Positions 1-8,919 are shown, counted from the stretch's first letter. The stretch: 64,000 nt of DNA from JAHBNG01 sp039028975 (GCA_039028975.1 JBCCHB010000089.1:1-64000), one strand, 5' to 3'. The notes: generated by a model not told the origin, from the letters alone. Program-made: numbers and translations.

Positions 1-254
1 CACGAAACATTTGGACAGAAATACTTGGATGGGTCCATTTTCTTGCTCCCTTTCTTGCTTTTTTAGGGATTAGTTTGACTCGGAAACCCTTTTTTGGCAA
101 ATTGGACCCTTTTTCTCGCTTAGATGTATCTATACCGCATTCTGTAGATATCAACATAAGGTTTCCTAGGTGTGATAACCAGCCCTTACGAATCACCTAT
201 TCCCAAGGAAAGCTTGTGTTAACATCTATAGGCAAGATGAGAGATAGTTTGTAA
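1..254 (+). CDS. C-terminal end of a membrane protein (partial, runs off left edge)
   Basis: An open frame enters from the left edge (codons in phase with position 3) and stops at TAA 252-254, giving about 83 residues. It begins with a hydrophobic stretch (WVHFLAPFLAFLGISL) followed by a basic turn (TRKPFF) and an 50-residue polar tail, the pattern of a last membrane helix with a short soluble end. The FAD oxidoreductase starts 4 bp after the stop, so the two are probably translated from one message. The family cannot be named from this fragment. The in-frame length and tight spacing support it being real coding sequence. Confidence 0.6.
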   Translation, partial: RNIWTEILGWVHFLAPFLAFLGISLTRKPFFGKLDPFSRLDVSIPHSVDINIRFPRCDNQPLRITYSQGKLVLTSIGKMRDSL

Positions 255-258
255 CTCT

Positions 259-1596
259 ATGACCGAATCAAATTCCCGTCGGGTAGCCATAATTGGAGGC
301 GGACTGGCTGGCTTGACGTCAGCTTACGACCTGAAAAAGGATTCACCTCACAGTGAAATTACACTTTTTGAGGCGTCATCTCGCTTGGGCGGACTAGCTG
401 CCGGATTCAAGGGGCGAGACGAGTGGAATTGGCATCTTGACCATGTCTACCATCACATCTTTACCAACGACGATGCAATTCTTGGTCTTACGGCGGAATT
501 GGGATTATCCCATCTGGTTGAGATTCTGAATCCGGTTACATCTATGTTTTTTGAAGGTGAAAATTATGCCTTTGATTCACCGGTGCGGCTGTTAGCTTTT
601 CCCCATCTGCCGCTAATTGACAAGCTACGTATGGGCTTAGTAATTGCATACCTGCGCTACCATCCGAACCCCCCTTGGGAGCACTTTGACAAGCTGGTTG
701 CCGATGAATGGCTGGCCCGTTGGATGGGGGGAAGAAGCTATGCTAAGCTGTGGCGCCCCATGCTTGAGGGTAAATTCGATGTTCACTACAGCCGGGTCAA
801 CCTAGCCTGGTTTTGGGCGCGTTTGTATAAACGGACTAAAGATTTAGGATACTATAAAGGTGGTTTTCAGGCATTTACGGATGGATTGGCTAGGCAAGCA
901 GAAGAGATGGGTGCCCAGATTCAGACTGATGCGAGGGTGAATAGCATCCGAACAGCACACAAGGGTGGGTTTGAATTAACAGTTCAAGACCAAGATCCGG
1001 CCCACTTTGATGCTGTTCTGAGCACGGTAAGTCCTGGATTGATGCAGCATCTTGCGCCTGAGCTGCCCCAAAGCTACTTGTCCCAGCTTGATAATTTGGA
1101 AAGTATGGGGGCGGTTGTACTGACTGTGGCGCTGGACCGACAGCTTCTACGAGATGGCACATATTGGGTTAATGTCCCCAAACCAGCTGGCCTACCCTTC
1201 TTGGCGCTGGTGGAGCATACCAATATGATTGCTCCAAAGCATTACGGTGGTGATCATCTGCTCTATATCGGCAATTACCTATTACCGGATCATCGTCACT
1301 TTCAGATGAATGCAGAAGAATTGTTGGAAGAGTTCTTGCCTTACCTTCCAACGTTTAATCCTGAATTTGACAGGAGTTGGGTGACAGGGGCCTGGGTACG
1401 TGCAGAAAAATACGCCCAACCCGTGCCAACAGTTGGGTATGCAGATAAGATCCCGGATATTCGTACGCCCCTTCCTGGGCTTTACTTTGCCTCTATGAGT
1501 CAAGTTTACCCATGGGATAGGGGGACAAATTACGCTGTTGAGATGGGGCGTAAGGTGGCAGGAATCATTCAAGATGATTTTGATTTAAAGGAATAA
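259..1596 (+). CDS. NAD(P)/FAD-dependent oxidoreductase (amine oxidase / protoporphyrinogen-oxidase-like)
   Basis: 445 residues. The N-terminus carries a Rossmann dinucleotide-binding loop (VAIIGGGLAGL, about residues 9-19), then an acidic beta-2 end (LFEAS) and the RLGGLAAGF segment typical of the flavin amine oxidase superfamily. The C-terminal motif PGLYFASMSQVYPWDRG followed by NYAVEMG matches the second FAD-contact region. The family includes protoporphyrinogen oxidases, carotenoid desaturases and UDP-galactopyranose-mutase-like enzymes; the substrate here is not evident. Residues 80-200 are aromatic-rich and may form the substrate domain. It starts 4 bp after a membrane-protein gene, so a role in envelope lipid or sugar metabolism is possible but only inferred. 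Confidence 0.8.
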   Translation: MTESNSRRVAIIGGGLAGLTSAYDLKKDSPHSEITLFEASSRLGGLAAGFKGRDEWNWHLDHVYHHIFTNDDAILGLTAELGLSHLVEILNPVTSMFFEGENYAFDSPVRLLAFPHLPLIDKLRMGLVIAYLRYHPNPPWEHFDKLVADEWLARWMGGRSYAKLWRPMLEGKFDVHYSRVNLAWFWARLYKRTKDLGYYKGGFQAFTDGLARQAEEMGAQIQTDARVNSIRTAHKGGFELTVQDQDPAHFDAVLSTVSPGLMQHLAPELPQSYLSQLDNLESMGAVVLTVALDRQLLRDGTYWVNVPKPAGLPFLALVEHTNMIAPKHYGGDHLLYIGNYLLPDHRHFQMNAEELLEEFLPYLPTFNPEFDRSWVTGAWVRAEKYAQPVPTVGYADKIPDIRTPLPGLYFASMSQVYPWDRGTNYAVEMGRKVAGIIQDDFDLKE

Positions 1597-1699
1597 GGCA
1601 GTTTCCGCCAAAGTCAGTACATAACTAGACCCGCACGAGGCGTGTCCCTTGGACGGTTGTGTATGACTTTTACACGATTGCGTAATAAGGATATTAGGA

Positions 1700-2746
1700 A
1701 TGAAGCAGCCGATTTCAAAAGACGCAGTACTCAAAGCGCTTGGCACCGTTCAGGAACCTGAGTTGCACGATGATCTTGTGAGCCTAAATATGATTCGCGA
1801 CATAACGATTAGCGACGGTGAAGTAGGCTTTACAATTATGCTGACGACGCCAGCGTGTCCGCTACGAGGGCAAATGGAGCAAGAGAGCCGGGATGCAATC
1901 ATGAGCATGGTAGCCGGTATTGAGCGGGTGAATGTACGGTTCGATGCCCAGGTTCGTGGCGACAATCGGATTGCCGATAAGCTAAACATTCCTGTGAAAA
2001 ATATCATTGCTGTCGCCAGTGGCAAAGGTGGCGTAGGCAAATCAACAATCTCGACCAATCTGGCGGTAAGTTGGGCGTTAGAAGGGGCCAAAGTCGGCGT
2101 TTTGGATGCGGATATCTACGGCCCCAATATTCCAATGATGTTTGGCCTGCAGGGCAAACCAGCAGTAGCCAATAACAAGATGGTCCCGTTTGAGGCCCAC
2201 GGCGTCCAGGTAATCAGCATGGGGTTCCTGATGCCGGAAGGCGAAGCTGTGGTCTGGCGTGGGCCGATGCTCCATAAAGCAATCCAGCAGCTCTTTGTGG
2301 ATGTGGCCTGGGGAGAATTGGATTATCTCATCGTCGACCTACCGCCAGGGACAGGTGACGCTCAGTTGAGCCTCGCTCAAAGCGTCCCTATGACCGGTAG
2401 TATCGTTGTCACTCAACCGCAAGATGTGGCGGTAAGCGATGCCCGTCGTGGTGCTTCTGCGTTTCAAAAACTAGAGGTCCCGATTATTGGGGTTGTGGAA
2501 AATATGACAGGTGAGATCTTCGGCAGTGGTGGCGGTCAAAGAGCAGCGGAGTTGATCGGGACCGAATTTCTTGGCAGCATCGAATTAGAGCCAATGATCC
2601 GGACAGGTGGGGACGGCGGTACCCCTGTTGTCATATCAGCAGCAGAGAGCGCAGCAGCCCAATCCATTCGTTCCCTTGCTCGCAAACTAGCCTCTCGAAT
2701 TAGCATCATGTCACTTGTCCCCGATCCAGAGCTGCGGATCATTTAG
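1700..2746 (+). CDS. Mrp/ApbC/NBP35-family P-loop ATPase
   Basis: 348 residues. Residues 1-90 form a DUF59/MIP18 domain with the TTPACPL motif. A deviant Walker A motif (GKGGVGKST, 108-116) follows, then DADIYGPNIP and the DLPPGTGDAQL segment typical of the Mrp family of iron-sulfur carrier/assembly ATPases. Family members usually carry a CPxC pair after VENMS that bridges the cluster between two subunits. Here the matching segment reads VVENMTGEIFGSGGGQ and has no cysteine. The fold and ATPase look intact, but cluster carriage by the usual ligands is doubtful. A GGA-type ribosome site lies just upstream of the ATG. The gene converges on ribF across a 245-bp gap filled by a hairpin and repeat R1. 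Confidence 0.9.
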   Translation: MKQPISKDAVLKALGTVQEPELHDDLVSLNMIRDITISDGEVGFTIMLTTPACPLRGQMEQESRDAIMSMVAGIERVNVRFDAQVRGDNRIADKLNIPVKNIIAVASGKGGVGKSTISTNLAVSWALEGAKVGVLDADIYGPNIPMMFGLQGKPAVANNKMVPFEAHGVQVISMGFLMPEGEAVVWRGPMLHKAIQQLFVDVAWGELDYLIVDLPPGTGDAQLSLAQSVPMTGSIVVTQPQDVAVSDARRGASAFQKLEVPIIGVVENMTGEIFGSGGGQRAAELIGTEFLGSIELEPMIRTGGDGGTPVVISAAESAAAQSIRSLARKLASRISIMSLVPDPELRII

Positions 2747-2755
2747 CATAATCAG

Positions 2756-2793
2756 CAGATCGCGGCGGAGAATGCCTTCTCATATGCGATCTG
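2756..2793 (+). terminator. Nested hairpin after the Mrp gene
   Basis: CAGATCGC (2756-2763) pairs perfectly with GCGATCTG (2786-2793), and GAGAA/TTCTC forms an inner stem. It starts 10 bp after the Mrp stop codon. There is no clear U-run, so it may be a 3-prime stabiliser rather than an intrinsic terminator. Confidence 0.4.
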
Positions 2794-2802
2794 TCCGGTA
2801 AC

Positions 2803-2987
2803 TAAACAAAGATTTGAAGATTTCAAAGATAAAAATCTGTGCAATCTAAGTAATCTTTGTTTATCATCCGTCCGTGGTGCAGTTGGATGAATGTCTGCAC
2901 GGAAAACAGGGCACGGATTCGGGTGGATTAGCGGAATCTTTTTCATCCTCCGTAGTGTATCTTGATCCATGGAAACTACTGATTTTT
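2803..2987 (+). repeat. Dispersed repeat R1, copy a
   Basis: It shares with copies b and c the core GATTAGC(n)GGATCTTTTTCATC, then CATCTTGATCCATG and the end AAACTACTGAT. This copy also has the hairpin module: TAAACAAAGATT (2803-2814) pairs perfectly with AATCTTTGTTTA (2852-2863), and the loop contains AAATCTGTG. The right end lies a few bases from the ribF stop codon (2991-2993). Confidence 0.75.
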
Positions 2988-2990
2988 GCG

Positions 2991-3992
2991 TCATTTAGAT
3001 ATAGCAGGCTGACGTAAGATTGTTCTGGCCTTCTCGATGTCAGTATTAATCTGCCTAACCAACTCATCTAGTCCATTGAACCGTTTTTCGCCACGAAGTC
3101 GGTCGATAAACTCGACCCGTAAGATAGCACCGTAGAGACTGTCGGGATCATTTGGATGGGAAAAATCGAGTAAGTGCGTTTCAAAGCGATGCTCACGTCC
3201 TTCTACGGTCGGACGAAAACCTAAGTTTGTGACACTATCAAATAGGTGAGTAGGTGGGAAGTGGCTTTGTCTGCCTTCGGGTGGTGTCAAGATGGAAGCC
3301 CTAGTTGCATAAACGCCATCCATAGGTAACAACCGCTCATTTTCTACTGCCAGATTTGCGGTTGGAATGCCAATAGTGCGTCCCCTACGATCCCCCTGAA
3401 TCACACGCCCAGTCACGGCATAAGGGCGGCTAAGCAAATCGCGGGCACTAACCGCGTCCCCGTCTGCTAAAAGTTGGCGAATCTGGCTGCTACGTACCGG
3501 CCGTCCATTCCACTCTAATTGGGATAGAACCGTCAGTTCATAGCCCAGCTCCCGACCAATTTCAGCCAATCGATCCACGTTACCAGAACGCCCCTTGCCT
3601 AATGCAAAGTCAGGCCCTACAACCAAATGTTTTAGGCCAAGATGGTTTTTTAGCAACGCCATAAACTCGACTGCACGTAAGTGGGCAATTTCACTGGTAA
3701 ATGGCTGTATAACGCCTAAAGTAGCTCCTGCTTTGGCAGCTTCGGCCATGCGTTCTTCAGGTGTACTCAGTATCTTAAGTGGTAGTTCCGGTCTAAGAAT
3801 GGTTCTTGGATGGGGATCAAATGTTATCAAACCAATCTGTGCATTAGAAGATTGATTCTGCTCTGATTGCAAAAGCAAAACTAAGTGTTCTATCAAAGAT
3901 AGATGGCCTCTGTGCATCCCATCTAAGTTGCCAATTGTTAGGTATGTAGGCCCCGCCAAATTTGCCTGACGAACGTCAGTAAAAATTTCCAT
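2991..3992 (-). CDS. ribF: Bifunctional riboflavin kinase / FAD synthetase
   Basis: About 333 residues from the ATG at 3990-3992, which gives the standard N-terminus (MEIFTDV) and lies 13 bp after the truB stop. An upstream in-frame ATG at 4076 would add 28 unconserved residues inside truB. The N-terminal nucleotidyltransferase domain makes FAD from FMN and ATP; its GNLDGMHRGH motif (21-30) is a version of GNFDGVHLGH. The C-terminal flavokinase domain contains GDRRGRTIGIPTANL and NLGFRPTVEG. RibF supplies FMN and FAD to cytosolic flavoenzymes. It is the last gene of the nusA-infB cluster, the usual place after truB. Confidence 0.95.
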   Translation of the reverse strand: MEIFTDVRQANLAGPTYLTIGNLDGMHRGHLSLIEHLVLLLQSEQNQSSNAQIGLITFDPHPRTILRPELPLKILSTPEERMAEAAKAGATLGVIQPFTSEIAHLRAVEFMALLKNHLGLKHLVVGPDFALGKGRSGNVDRLAEIGRELGYELTVLSQLEWNGRPVRSSQIRQLLADGDAVSARDLLSRPYAVTGRVIQGDRRGRTIGIPTANLAVENERLLPMDGVYATRASILTPPEGRQSHFPPTHLFDSVTNLGFRPTVEGREHRFETHLLDFSHPNDPDSLYGAILRVEFIDRLRGEKRFNGLDELVRQINTDIEKARTILRQPAISK

Positions 3993-4005
3993 ATTGTAGT
4001 TTCGT

Positions 4006-5004
4006 CTATTGATGTTTATGCGACATAAACCACTTCTCTGCTTTCCAAGTTGGACCCGCAGCGGTGGTGTCAGCAATGTCTAGACATCGGATGATGCCTG
4101 CAAAATGCCCCTCATCAGTTTTAGCGATAGCCAAAAAACCACTAGATGAGGTCTTCTGATTTACTTCGCCCTGTAAAGTGATACTCTGTCCAAACCCTAA
4201 ATATCTAAGTTCATCCTCATTTACTTGAATGGATGGCATATCAAGGTAAGCGCCTGTAGGTAAAAGCAACGTGTCTAATTGATTTTTGGAAACGACATTC
4301 TCAATTGTATCTACAGTGTGAGCATGATTCAGTTGGAATTGTCCAGCAGTTTCGCGACGTAGATAATCCAAATAGCCAAGGGTGCCAAGGGAACGGCCTA
4401 AGTCGTAAGCAAGGCTGCGGATATATGTACCTGCAGAACAGGTAACCCGAATACTGATTCGCTCTGGCATGACATAGTCAACTAACTCAATATGGTGGAA
4501 TGTAACTCTCCGTGGTTCTACAGTTATATTTTCACCACGGCGTGCTTTCTGGTGGAGACTTTCACCACCTTGCTTAATAGCTGAATATAGAGGCGGTACT
4601 TGAAGGATATCACCTTTATATTCGTCAAGGGCAGCCTCGATGTCACGGCGACTTAGCTTTGGAATCGTTGCCTGCTCGGTCACTTTGCCCATTGCATCGT
4701 AGGTATCTGTTGCAATGCCCAGATATATCTCGGCATAGTAGGTTTTGGCGTGGTTTTGGTAATATTCAACCAGCCGAGTCGCATGACCAAGGCACAGAAC
4801 CAAAATGCCGCTGGCCATTGGATCAAGCGTACCTGTATGTCCAACACGGCGTTGCCGGGTCCATCGTCTTGCCATCTGCACAACATCATGGCTTGTTGGA
4901 AGAAGTGGCGCGACTTCGGCGCGTTCTGCCTGCAGACCTCGGGTGCCTCTGCCAGGTTTATCAACAATGAGAAGTCCGTGGTAGTTTGGTTCTCGTTTGG
5001 CCAC
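4006..5004 (-). CDS. truB: tRNA pseudouridine(55) synthase
   Basis: 332 residues. It isomerises U55 of the tRNA T-loop. The catalytic motif HTGTLDPMASG is present, with the nucleophile at Asp61, followed by ATRLVEYYQNHAKTY and AGTYIRSLAYDLG. The usual start GLLxxDKPxGxTSHDVV is interrupted: about 19 extra residues (roughly 19-37, containing LQAERAEVAPLLP) sit between DKP and SHDVV, in frame and without obvious damage. The C-terminal 80 residues resemble a weak PUA-like domain. It lies between nrnA and ribF in the conserved cluster order, 91 bp after nrnA. Confidence 0.95.
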   Translation of the reverse strand: MAKREPNYHGLLIVDKPGRGTRGLQAERAEVAPLLPTSHDVVQMARRWTRQRRVGHTGTLDPMASGILVLCLGHATRLVEYYQNHAKTYYAEIYLGIATDTYDAMGKVTEQATIPKLSRRDIEAALDEYKGDILQVPPLYSAIKQGGESLHQKARRGENITVEPRRVTFHHIELVDYVMPERISIRVTCSAGTYIRSLAYDLGRSLGTLGYLDYLRRETAGQFQLNHAHTVDTIENVVSKNQLDTLLLPTGAYLDMPSIQVNEDELRYLGFGQSITLQGEVNQKTSSSGFLAIAKTDEGHFAGIIRCLDIADTTAAGPTWKAEKWFMSHKHQ

Positions 5005-5095
5005 GTCGAATTATTTGATATAAATTGGGTGGAATCGTGAATGACTTCAGATGTGGTTATAAAGCAAACAGGAATGATAATATGCGCGATGAATT

Positions 5096-6091
5096 CTATA
5101 CCTGCTGTTTTTTCTGTTTACGTGCTTGTTGTAGTTCCGCCACTACCTTAGGCACGATCTCGTGAATGTTGCCATCGATTGTACAGCCACTAGCCGGTGG
5201 ATGCCCCCCACCACCAAGCCGAAAGGCAACGCTGCCAACATCGTAACCTGGCTTGGCGCGAAAACTACACTCAACTCTTGCGTACCCATCGTCACCAATA
5301 CGTTCTGTAAAAACGGCGCTAATGTCAGCTTCATCAGCCGTAATCAGGACACTGCTTAACTGGCTGTCCGCATTGGGATTGCCGATTTGGTCCAAATTAT
5401 CCTGATGAACCACAGTCCATATAACACCATCTTCTAACTGCATAGTTGGCAAGACTTGGGACCAGAGCTGTAAAACATTATAAGGACGACGGTTAAGCGT
5501 TTGGTCAGTTATCTTGGCAAGATCAGCCCCTTCATTGACTAACCGTGTTGCCACAGCCAAAACATCAGGAGTTGTATTGGGGGTGCGGAAACAGTGAGTA
5601 TCCGTTACCAAACCCGTTAATAAAGAACGGGCAAGAGGTTCTTCAAGAGGGATCTGCAACATATCTGTAAGATAAACCAACATTTGGCAGGTTGCGGCAC
5701 ATTCAGGTTCTACCCAGTTGACGGTACCAAACTTAGTATTGGTAATATGATGATCAATCACAGCCACCGGAATATGACGATGGTGAGATGGTCGGTAGAC
5801 CCGTCCCATTCTATCTGAGCTTGATGAGTCTAAACAGATAATGAGGTCATATGTATCTCCGACATCGTCTGCACCTATTACAGAATGAGCATAGGGTAGA
5901 TTCATCAATTCCGGAGGCACATCATCTTGAAGAGCAAGTGTGACCTTCTTCTCCAGATAGTGTAAGATCTGCCCCATAGCCGTCAGGCTACCAATCGCGT
6001 CACCGTCTGGAGAAATATGGCTCACACACAAAATCTGGTAGGCATCCTGGATGCTTTTGACAACGCCTGGATCAGGTTGATGGTTGGTCAC
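5096..6091 (-). CDS. nrnA: DHH-family oligoribonuclease / pAp phosphatase
   Basis: 331 residues with a GTG start at 6089-6091 that overlaps the rbfA stop by 20 bp, indicating translational coupling. DHH phosphoesterase motifs are clear: HISPDGDAIGS, CLDSSSSDRMG, VIDHHITNTKFG and the DHHA1 glycine motif GGGGHPPASGC near the C-terminus. Members degrade oligoribonucleotides 2-5 nt long from the 5-prime end and dephosphorylate 3-prime-phosphoadenosine 5-prime-phosphate, with Mn-type metals held by the Asp/His residues. Its place between rbfA and truB is the conserved one in Gram-positive-type clusters. Confidence 0.92.
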   Translation of the reverse strand: MTNHQPDPGVVKSIQDAYQILCVSHISPDGDAIGSLTAMGQILHYLEKKVTLALQDDVPPELMNLPYAHSVIGADDVGDTYDLIICLDSSSSDRMGRVYRPSHHRHIPVAVIDHHITNTKFGTVNWVEPECAATCQMLVYLTDMLQIPLEEPLARSLLTGLVTDTHCFRTPNTTPDVLAVATRLVNEGADLAKITDQTLNRRPYNVLQLWSQVLPTMQLEDGVIWTVVHQDNLDQIGNPNADSQLSSVLITADEADISAVFTERIGDDGYARVECSFRAKPGYDVGSVAFRLGGGGHPPASGCTIDGNIHEIVPKVVAELQQARKQKKQQV

Positions 6092-6476
6092 TATCTAACT
6101 CTACCTTTCCATGAAGTAGGTGGTCATCACTTTGCTCTTGTGCAATTTGGGTAAGAAGTTCATCAATGCGAGCGGCTCTTTCAGGCGTATCGTCATAAAA
6201 AAAGAGGAATTCTGGTGTAACACGCAGCCCGCATCGTTGAGCAATTTGACGCCTCACATAGGGAATGGCGGCTTTTAGCCCGGCCAGAACATCCTTCTGA
6301 GTGACATCGTCGTCGCGGTGAAAGACATAAACTTTAGCATTACGTAGATCGCGACTAATGACAACACTTGTCACATCAACCAGGCTAAGTCTTGGATCCT
6401 CAAGTTCATGAGCAACCATAATACTAAGCTCTTCGAAGAGCATATCAGCTACTCTTTGTTGTCGAATTGTCGTCAT
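6072..6476 (-). CDS. rbfA: Ribosome-binding factor A
   Basis: 134 residues. RbfA is a KH-type protein that assists late maturation of the 30S subunit and processing of the 16S 5-prime end. The start (TTIRQQRVADMLFEELS) and the segment DPRLSLVDVTSVVISRDL are typical of the family, as is LAGLKAAIPYVRRQIAQRC. It starts 7 bp after the infB stop and overlaps nrnA. The C-terminal 20 residues are polar and unconserved. Confidence 0.95.
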   Translation of the reverse strand: MTTIRQQRVADMLFEELSIMVAHELEDPRLSLVDVTSVVISRDLRNAKVYVFHRDDDVTQKDVLAGLKAAIPYVRRQIAQRCGLRVTPEFLFFYDDTPERAARIDELLTQIAQEQSDDHLLHGKVELDSDQPST

Positions 6477-6483
6477 TTGGTGC

Positions 6484-8400
6484 TTACCGTACTCGTTGTT
6501 GTTCTATAATCTCTATCACATCACCTTCAATAATTTGGAGGTTGTTATCCGCTAATCGGATTCCACATTCATAGCCAGTACGCACCTCATTAACGTCTTC
6601 TGTGAACCGACGCAATGTCTCAATTTTTGTTTTACCCTGACCGACTTGTTTACCCTGACGCAGCAAGCGAGCTTCGGCATTTCGCTTGACCATACCATCA
6701 GAGACCATGCAACCAGCAATCATCCCGCGGCGGAGTTTGAAGATTTGTAATACATCTGCATGACCGATAACCTGTTCTTCGTATATTGGATCCAACATAC
6801 CAGCCAGGGCATCTTCAATATCCTCAATCATTTTGTAGATAATGTCGTAATAGCGAATTTCAACACCCGACGTTTCAGATCGGACTAGAGCTGACTTATC
6901 AGAATTTACACTAAAACCAATGATAACAGCATCACTTGCTTCAGCCAGCATAATGTCAGATTCGGAGATGTTGCCGATTGCAGCCTGTAGTACCTTAATT
7001 TGGACCTCATCATTGCCCAGGTTTTCTAAGCTTTGAACCACTGGCTCTAACGTTCCCTGCATATCAGCTCGGACGATCAAATTAAGGACTTTCGCTTCAC
7101 CCTTTTCAAAACGGGCAAAGAGATCGTCTAGGGTCATTTGTGGGCGTACGACTGATTTGGATGCAGTTTCGGCTTGGCTTTTACGCTCCGCAGTAATTCG
7201 TTTCGCATCCTTATCCGTTCGCACTCTGGCAAAAATATCACCAGCTTTTGGAACATCTTGCAAACCAAGTACGGTAACAGGTGTACTTGGGCCTGCTTGG
7301 GTGAGCTTGGTTGCATCATGGCTAAACATGGCCTTGACTCGCCCCCAGGTTGTTCCAACGACGATTATATCACCACGGCGAAGCGTTCCGTTTTGGACCA
7401 ACAGGTTAGCAGTGGCACCACGGAATTTATCAAGCTCAGCTTCAATAATCGTCCCTGCCGTTGCTCCCTTCGGATTTGCTTTATATTCTTCCAATTCAGC
7501 CACGATTAGAATGTTTTCTAACAATTCATCAATACCATCCCCCTGCAATGCCGAAACAGGGACAACAATTGTCTCTCCACCCCATAATTCAGATTGGAGA
7601 CCATGTTGGGATAGTTCTTCCAATACACGATCTGCATTTGCGTTTGGACGGTCAATTTTATTGAGGGCAACAATGATCTGCACCCCGGCTGCTTTCGCAT
7701 GGTTGATTGCTTCAATCGTTTGAGGCATCACACCATCATCAGCAGCAACAACAAGCACAACAATATCAGTGACCTGGGCACCTCGTGCACGCATAGCTGT
7801 AAAAGCCTCGTGACCTGGAGTATCTAAGAAAGTAATGGGCTTATCATCTAAAACGACTTGGTAGGCACCTGTTCGTTGAGTAATCCCGCCAGCTTCTGTA
7901 TCCACAACGTTGGCTTGGCGAATCCTGTCAAGGAGTGTCGTTTTCCCATGATCAACATGCCCCAATACGGCAACTACTGCAGGGCGCTCAGTTAGATTTT
8001 TTGGCTTTTCATTATCTAAAATACGATCGACGAGCGTCTTTCGGCTCTTACGAGAAGATGATTGTTCAGCGGCGTCATCACTATCATCTTCATCATCTTC
8101 TTCTGATTCTGGCTCCGGCCACTTGATCTCAACATCGAGTTCTTCCCCAATGATGACAGCTGTATCGTGATCAATATTGTGGGTAATGGGTGCCATGATT
8201 CCATACTGCATTAGAATCTTGATTAAATCGATGGGACTTCGCCCCATCATCTCTGCAAGCTCCCGAACCGTAATAAATTCACCAACGGTTATCTCGGTTG
8301 GCATTTCAACTGCAACACCATTTTTTGCTGCACCATTTTTAACCGTACCATTCCCGTTTACTGTGTCAGTTTTTTGCAAGGTATTCTGTCTTTCTGCCAT
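6484..8400 (-). CDS. infB: Translation initiation factor IF-2
   Basis: 638 residues, short for the family because the N-terminal region is only about 135 residues. It contains one IF2_N helix region (EFITVRELAEMMG), an NG-rich start and an acidic stretch (EEDDEDDSDD). GTPase motifs are intact: G1 GHVDHGKTT (147-155), G3 DTPGHEAF, G4 NKID. Domains II, III and C2 follow and bind the 50S subunit and fMet-tRNA. A strong ribosome site (GGAGGG) lies about 8 bp before the ATG. The upstream 0.87-kb spacer with a terminator-like hairpin separates infB from nusA-ylxR, so it may have its own regulation. Confidence 0.97.
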   Translation of the reverse strand: MAERQNTLQKTDTVNGNGTVKNGAAKNGVAVEMPTEITVGEFITVRELAEMMGRSPIDLIKILMQYGIMAPITHNIDHDTAVIIGEELDVEIKWPEPESEEDDEDDSDDAAEQSSSRKSRKTLVDRILDNEKPKNLTERPAVVAVLGHVDHGKTTLLDRIRQANVVDTEAGGITQRTGAYQVVLDDKPITFLDTPGHEAFTAMRARGAQVTDIVVLVVAADDGVMPQTIEAINHAKAAGVQIIVALNKIDRPNANADRVLEELSQHGLQSELWGGETIVVPVSALQGDGIDELLENILIVAELEEYKANPKGATAGTIIEAELDKFRGATANLLVQNGTLRRGDIIVVGTTWGRVKAMFSHDATKLTQAGPSTPVTVLGLQDVPKAGDIFARVRTDKDAKRITAERKSQAETASKSVVRPQMTLDDLFARFEKGEAKVLNLIVRADMQGTLEPVVQSLENLGNDEVQIKVLQAAIGNISESDIMLAEASDAVIIGFSVNSDKSALVRSETSGVEIRYYDIIYKMIEDIEDALAGMLDPIYEEQVIGHADVLQIFKLRRGMIAGCMVSDGMVKRNAEARLLRQGKQVGQGKTKIETLRRFTEDVNEVRTGYECGIRLADNNLQIIEGDVIEIIEQQRVR

Positions 8401-8521
8401 TCGTTCCAGCCCTCCAAATTCCTAAATTGTTCATTTCCGAACCCATATCACTGTTACTAAGTACCATTTTCATCACGCATCAACGCAATTCTAGCCACCC
8501 ACTGTACAAATTTCGTAAAAA

Positions 8522-8557
8522 TGGCTCACCCAATCCATACGACCTGATTGATGAGCC
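8522..8557 (-). terminator. Terminator/attenuator-like hairpin in the infB leader
   Basis: On the minus strand GGCTCA-tc-AATC pairs with GATT-ggg-TGAGCC, then ATTTTTACG follows, a classic stem plus U-run. It lies about 120 bp before the infB ATG. It could end nusA-ylxR transcripts or attenuate infB. Confidence 0.55.
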
Positions 8558-8818
8558 TTATGCTGTAGGTAGAAATTGACTTTCAATAGATAACGATGTC
8601 ACATATTGCGGCATCATTAACAGTTTATTTTGATTAAGAAGTGATAGCCACTTGGCTGCAAAATTTGACTATCAAAGAACCTGATAAACCTAGTGTATCG
8701 TCAACTTTAAATTTTCGGGTGATTCCGTCTGTGAGAATCCGAATTTTAAGACTTGAGAAAGCACTAGAGCGATTTTGAGCAAATGGAACAACTTCTTATT
8801 TTTTGCCATCTACTGATC

Positions 8819-8915
8819 AGTATAGATGGCCAGAAAAATGCTGTCCGCCCTTCTCGCAATTTTCCAGAGAGGATTGGTCAGGAGCCAGGGCAAGACTTTT
8901 CTGGCGAAGTATATA
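8819..8915 (+). repeat. Dispersed repeat R2, copy A (MITE-like)
   Basis: It begins TATAGATGGCCAGAAAAA and ends TTTTCTGGCGAAGTATA, so the ends form an inverted repeat (GCCAGAAAA / TTTTCTGGC). The interior GGATTGGTC and AGGGCAAGAC is shared with copy C on the opposite strand and partly with copy B. It lies in the ylxR-infB spacer. Confidence 0.7.
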
Positions 8916-8919
8916 GAGC

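Noticed and set aside
2752..3067. Two short minus-strand frames after ribF
   Set aside because: They are translations of repeat R1 copy a, and similar peptides arise from copy b; no coding signal.
7157..7723. 188-residue frame opposite infB
   Set aside because: Antisense shadow of the conserved IF-2 GTPase region.
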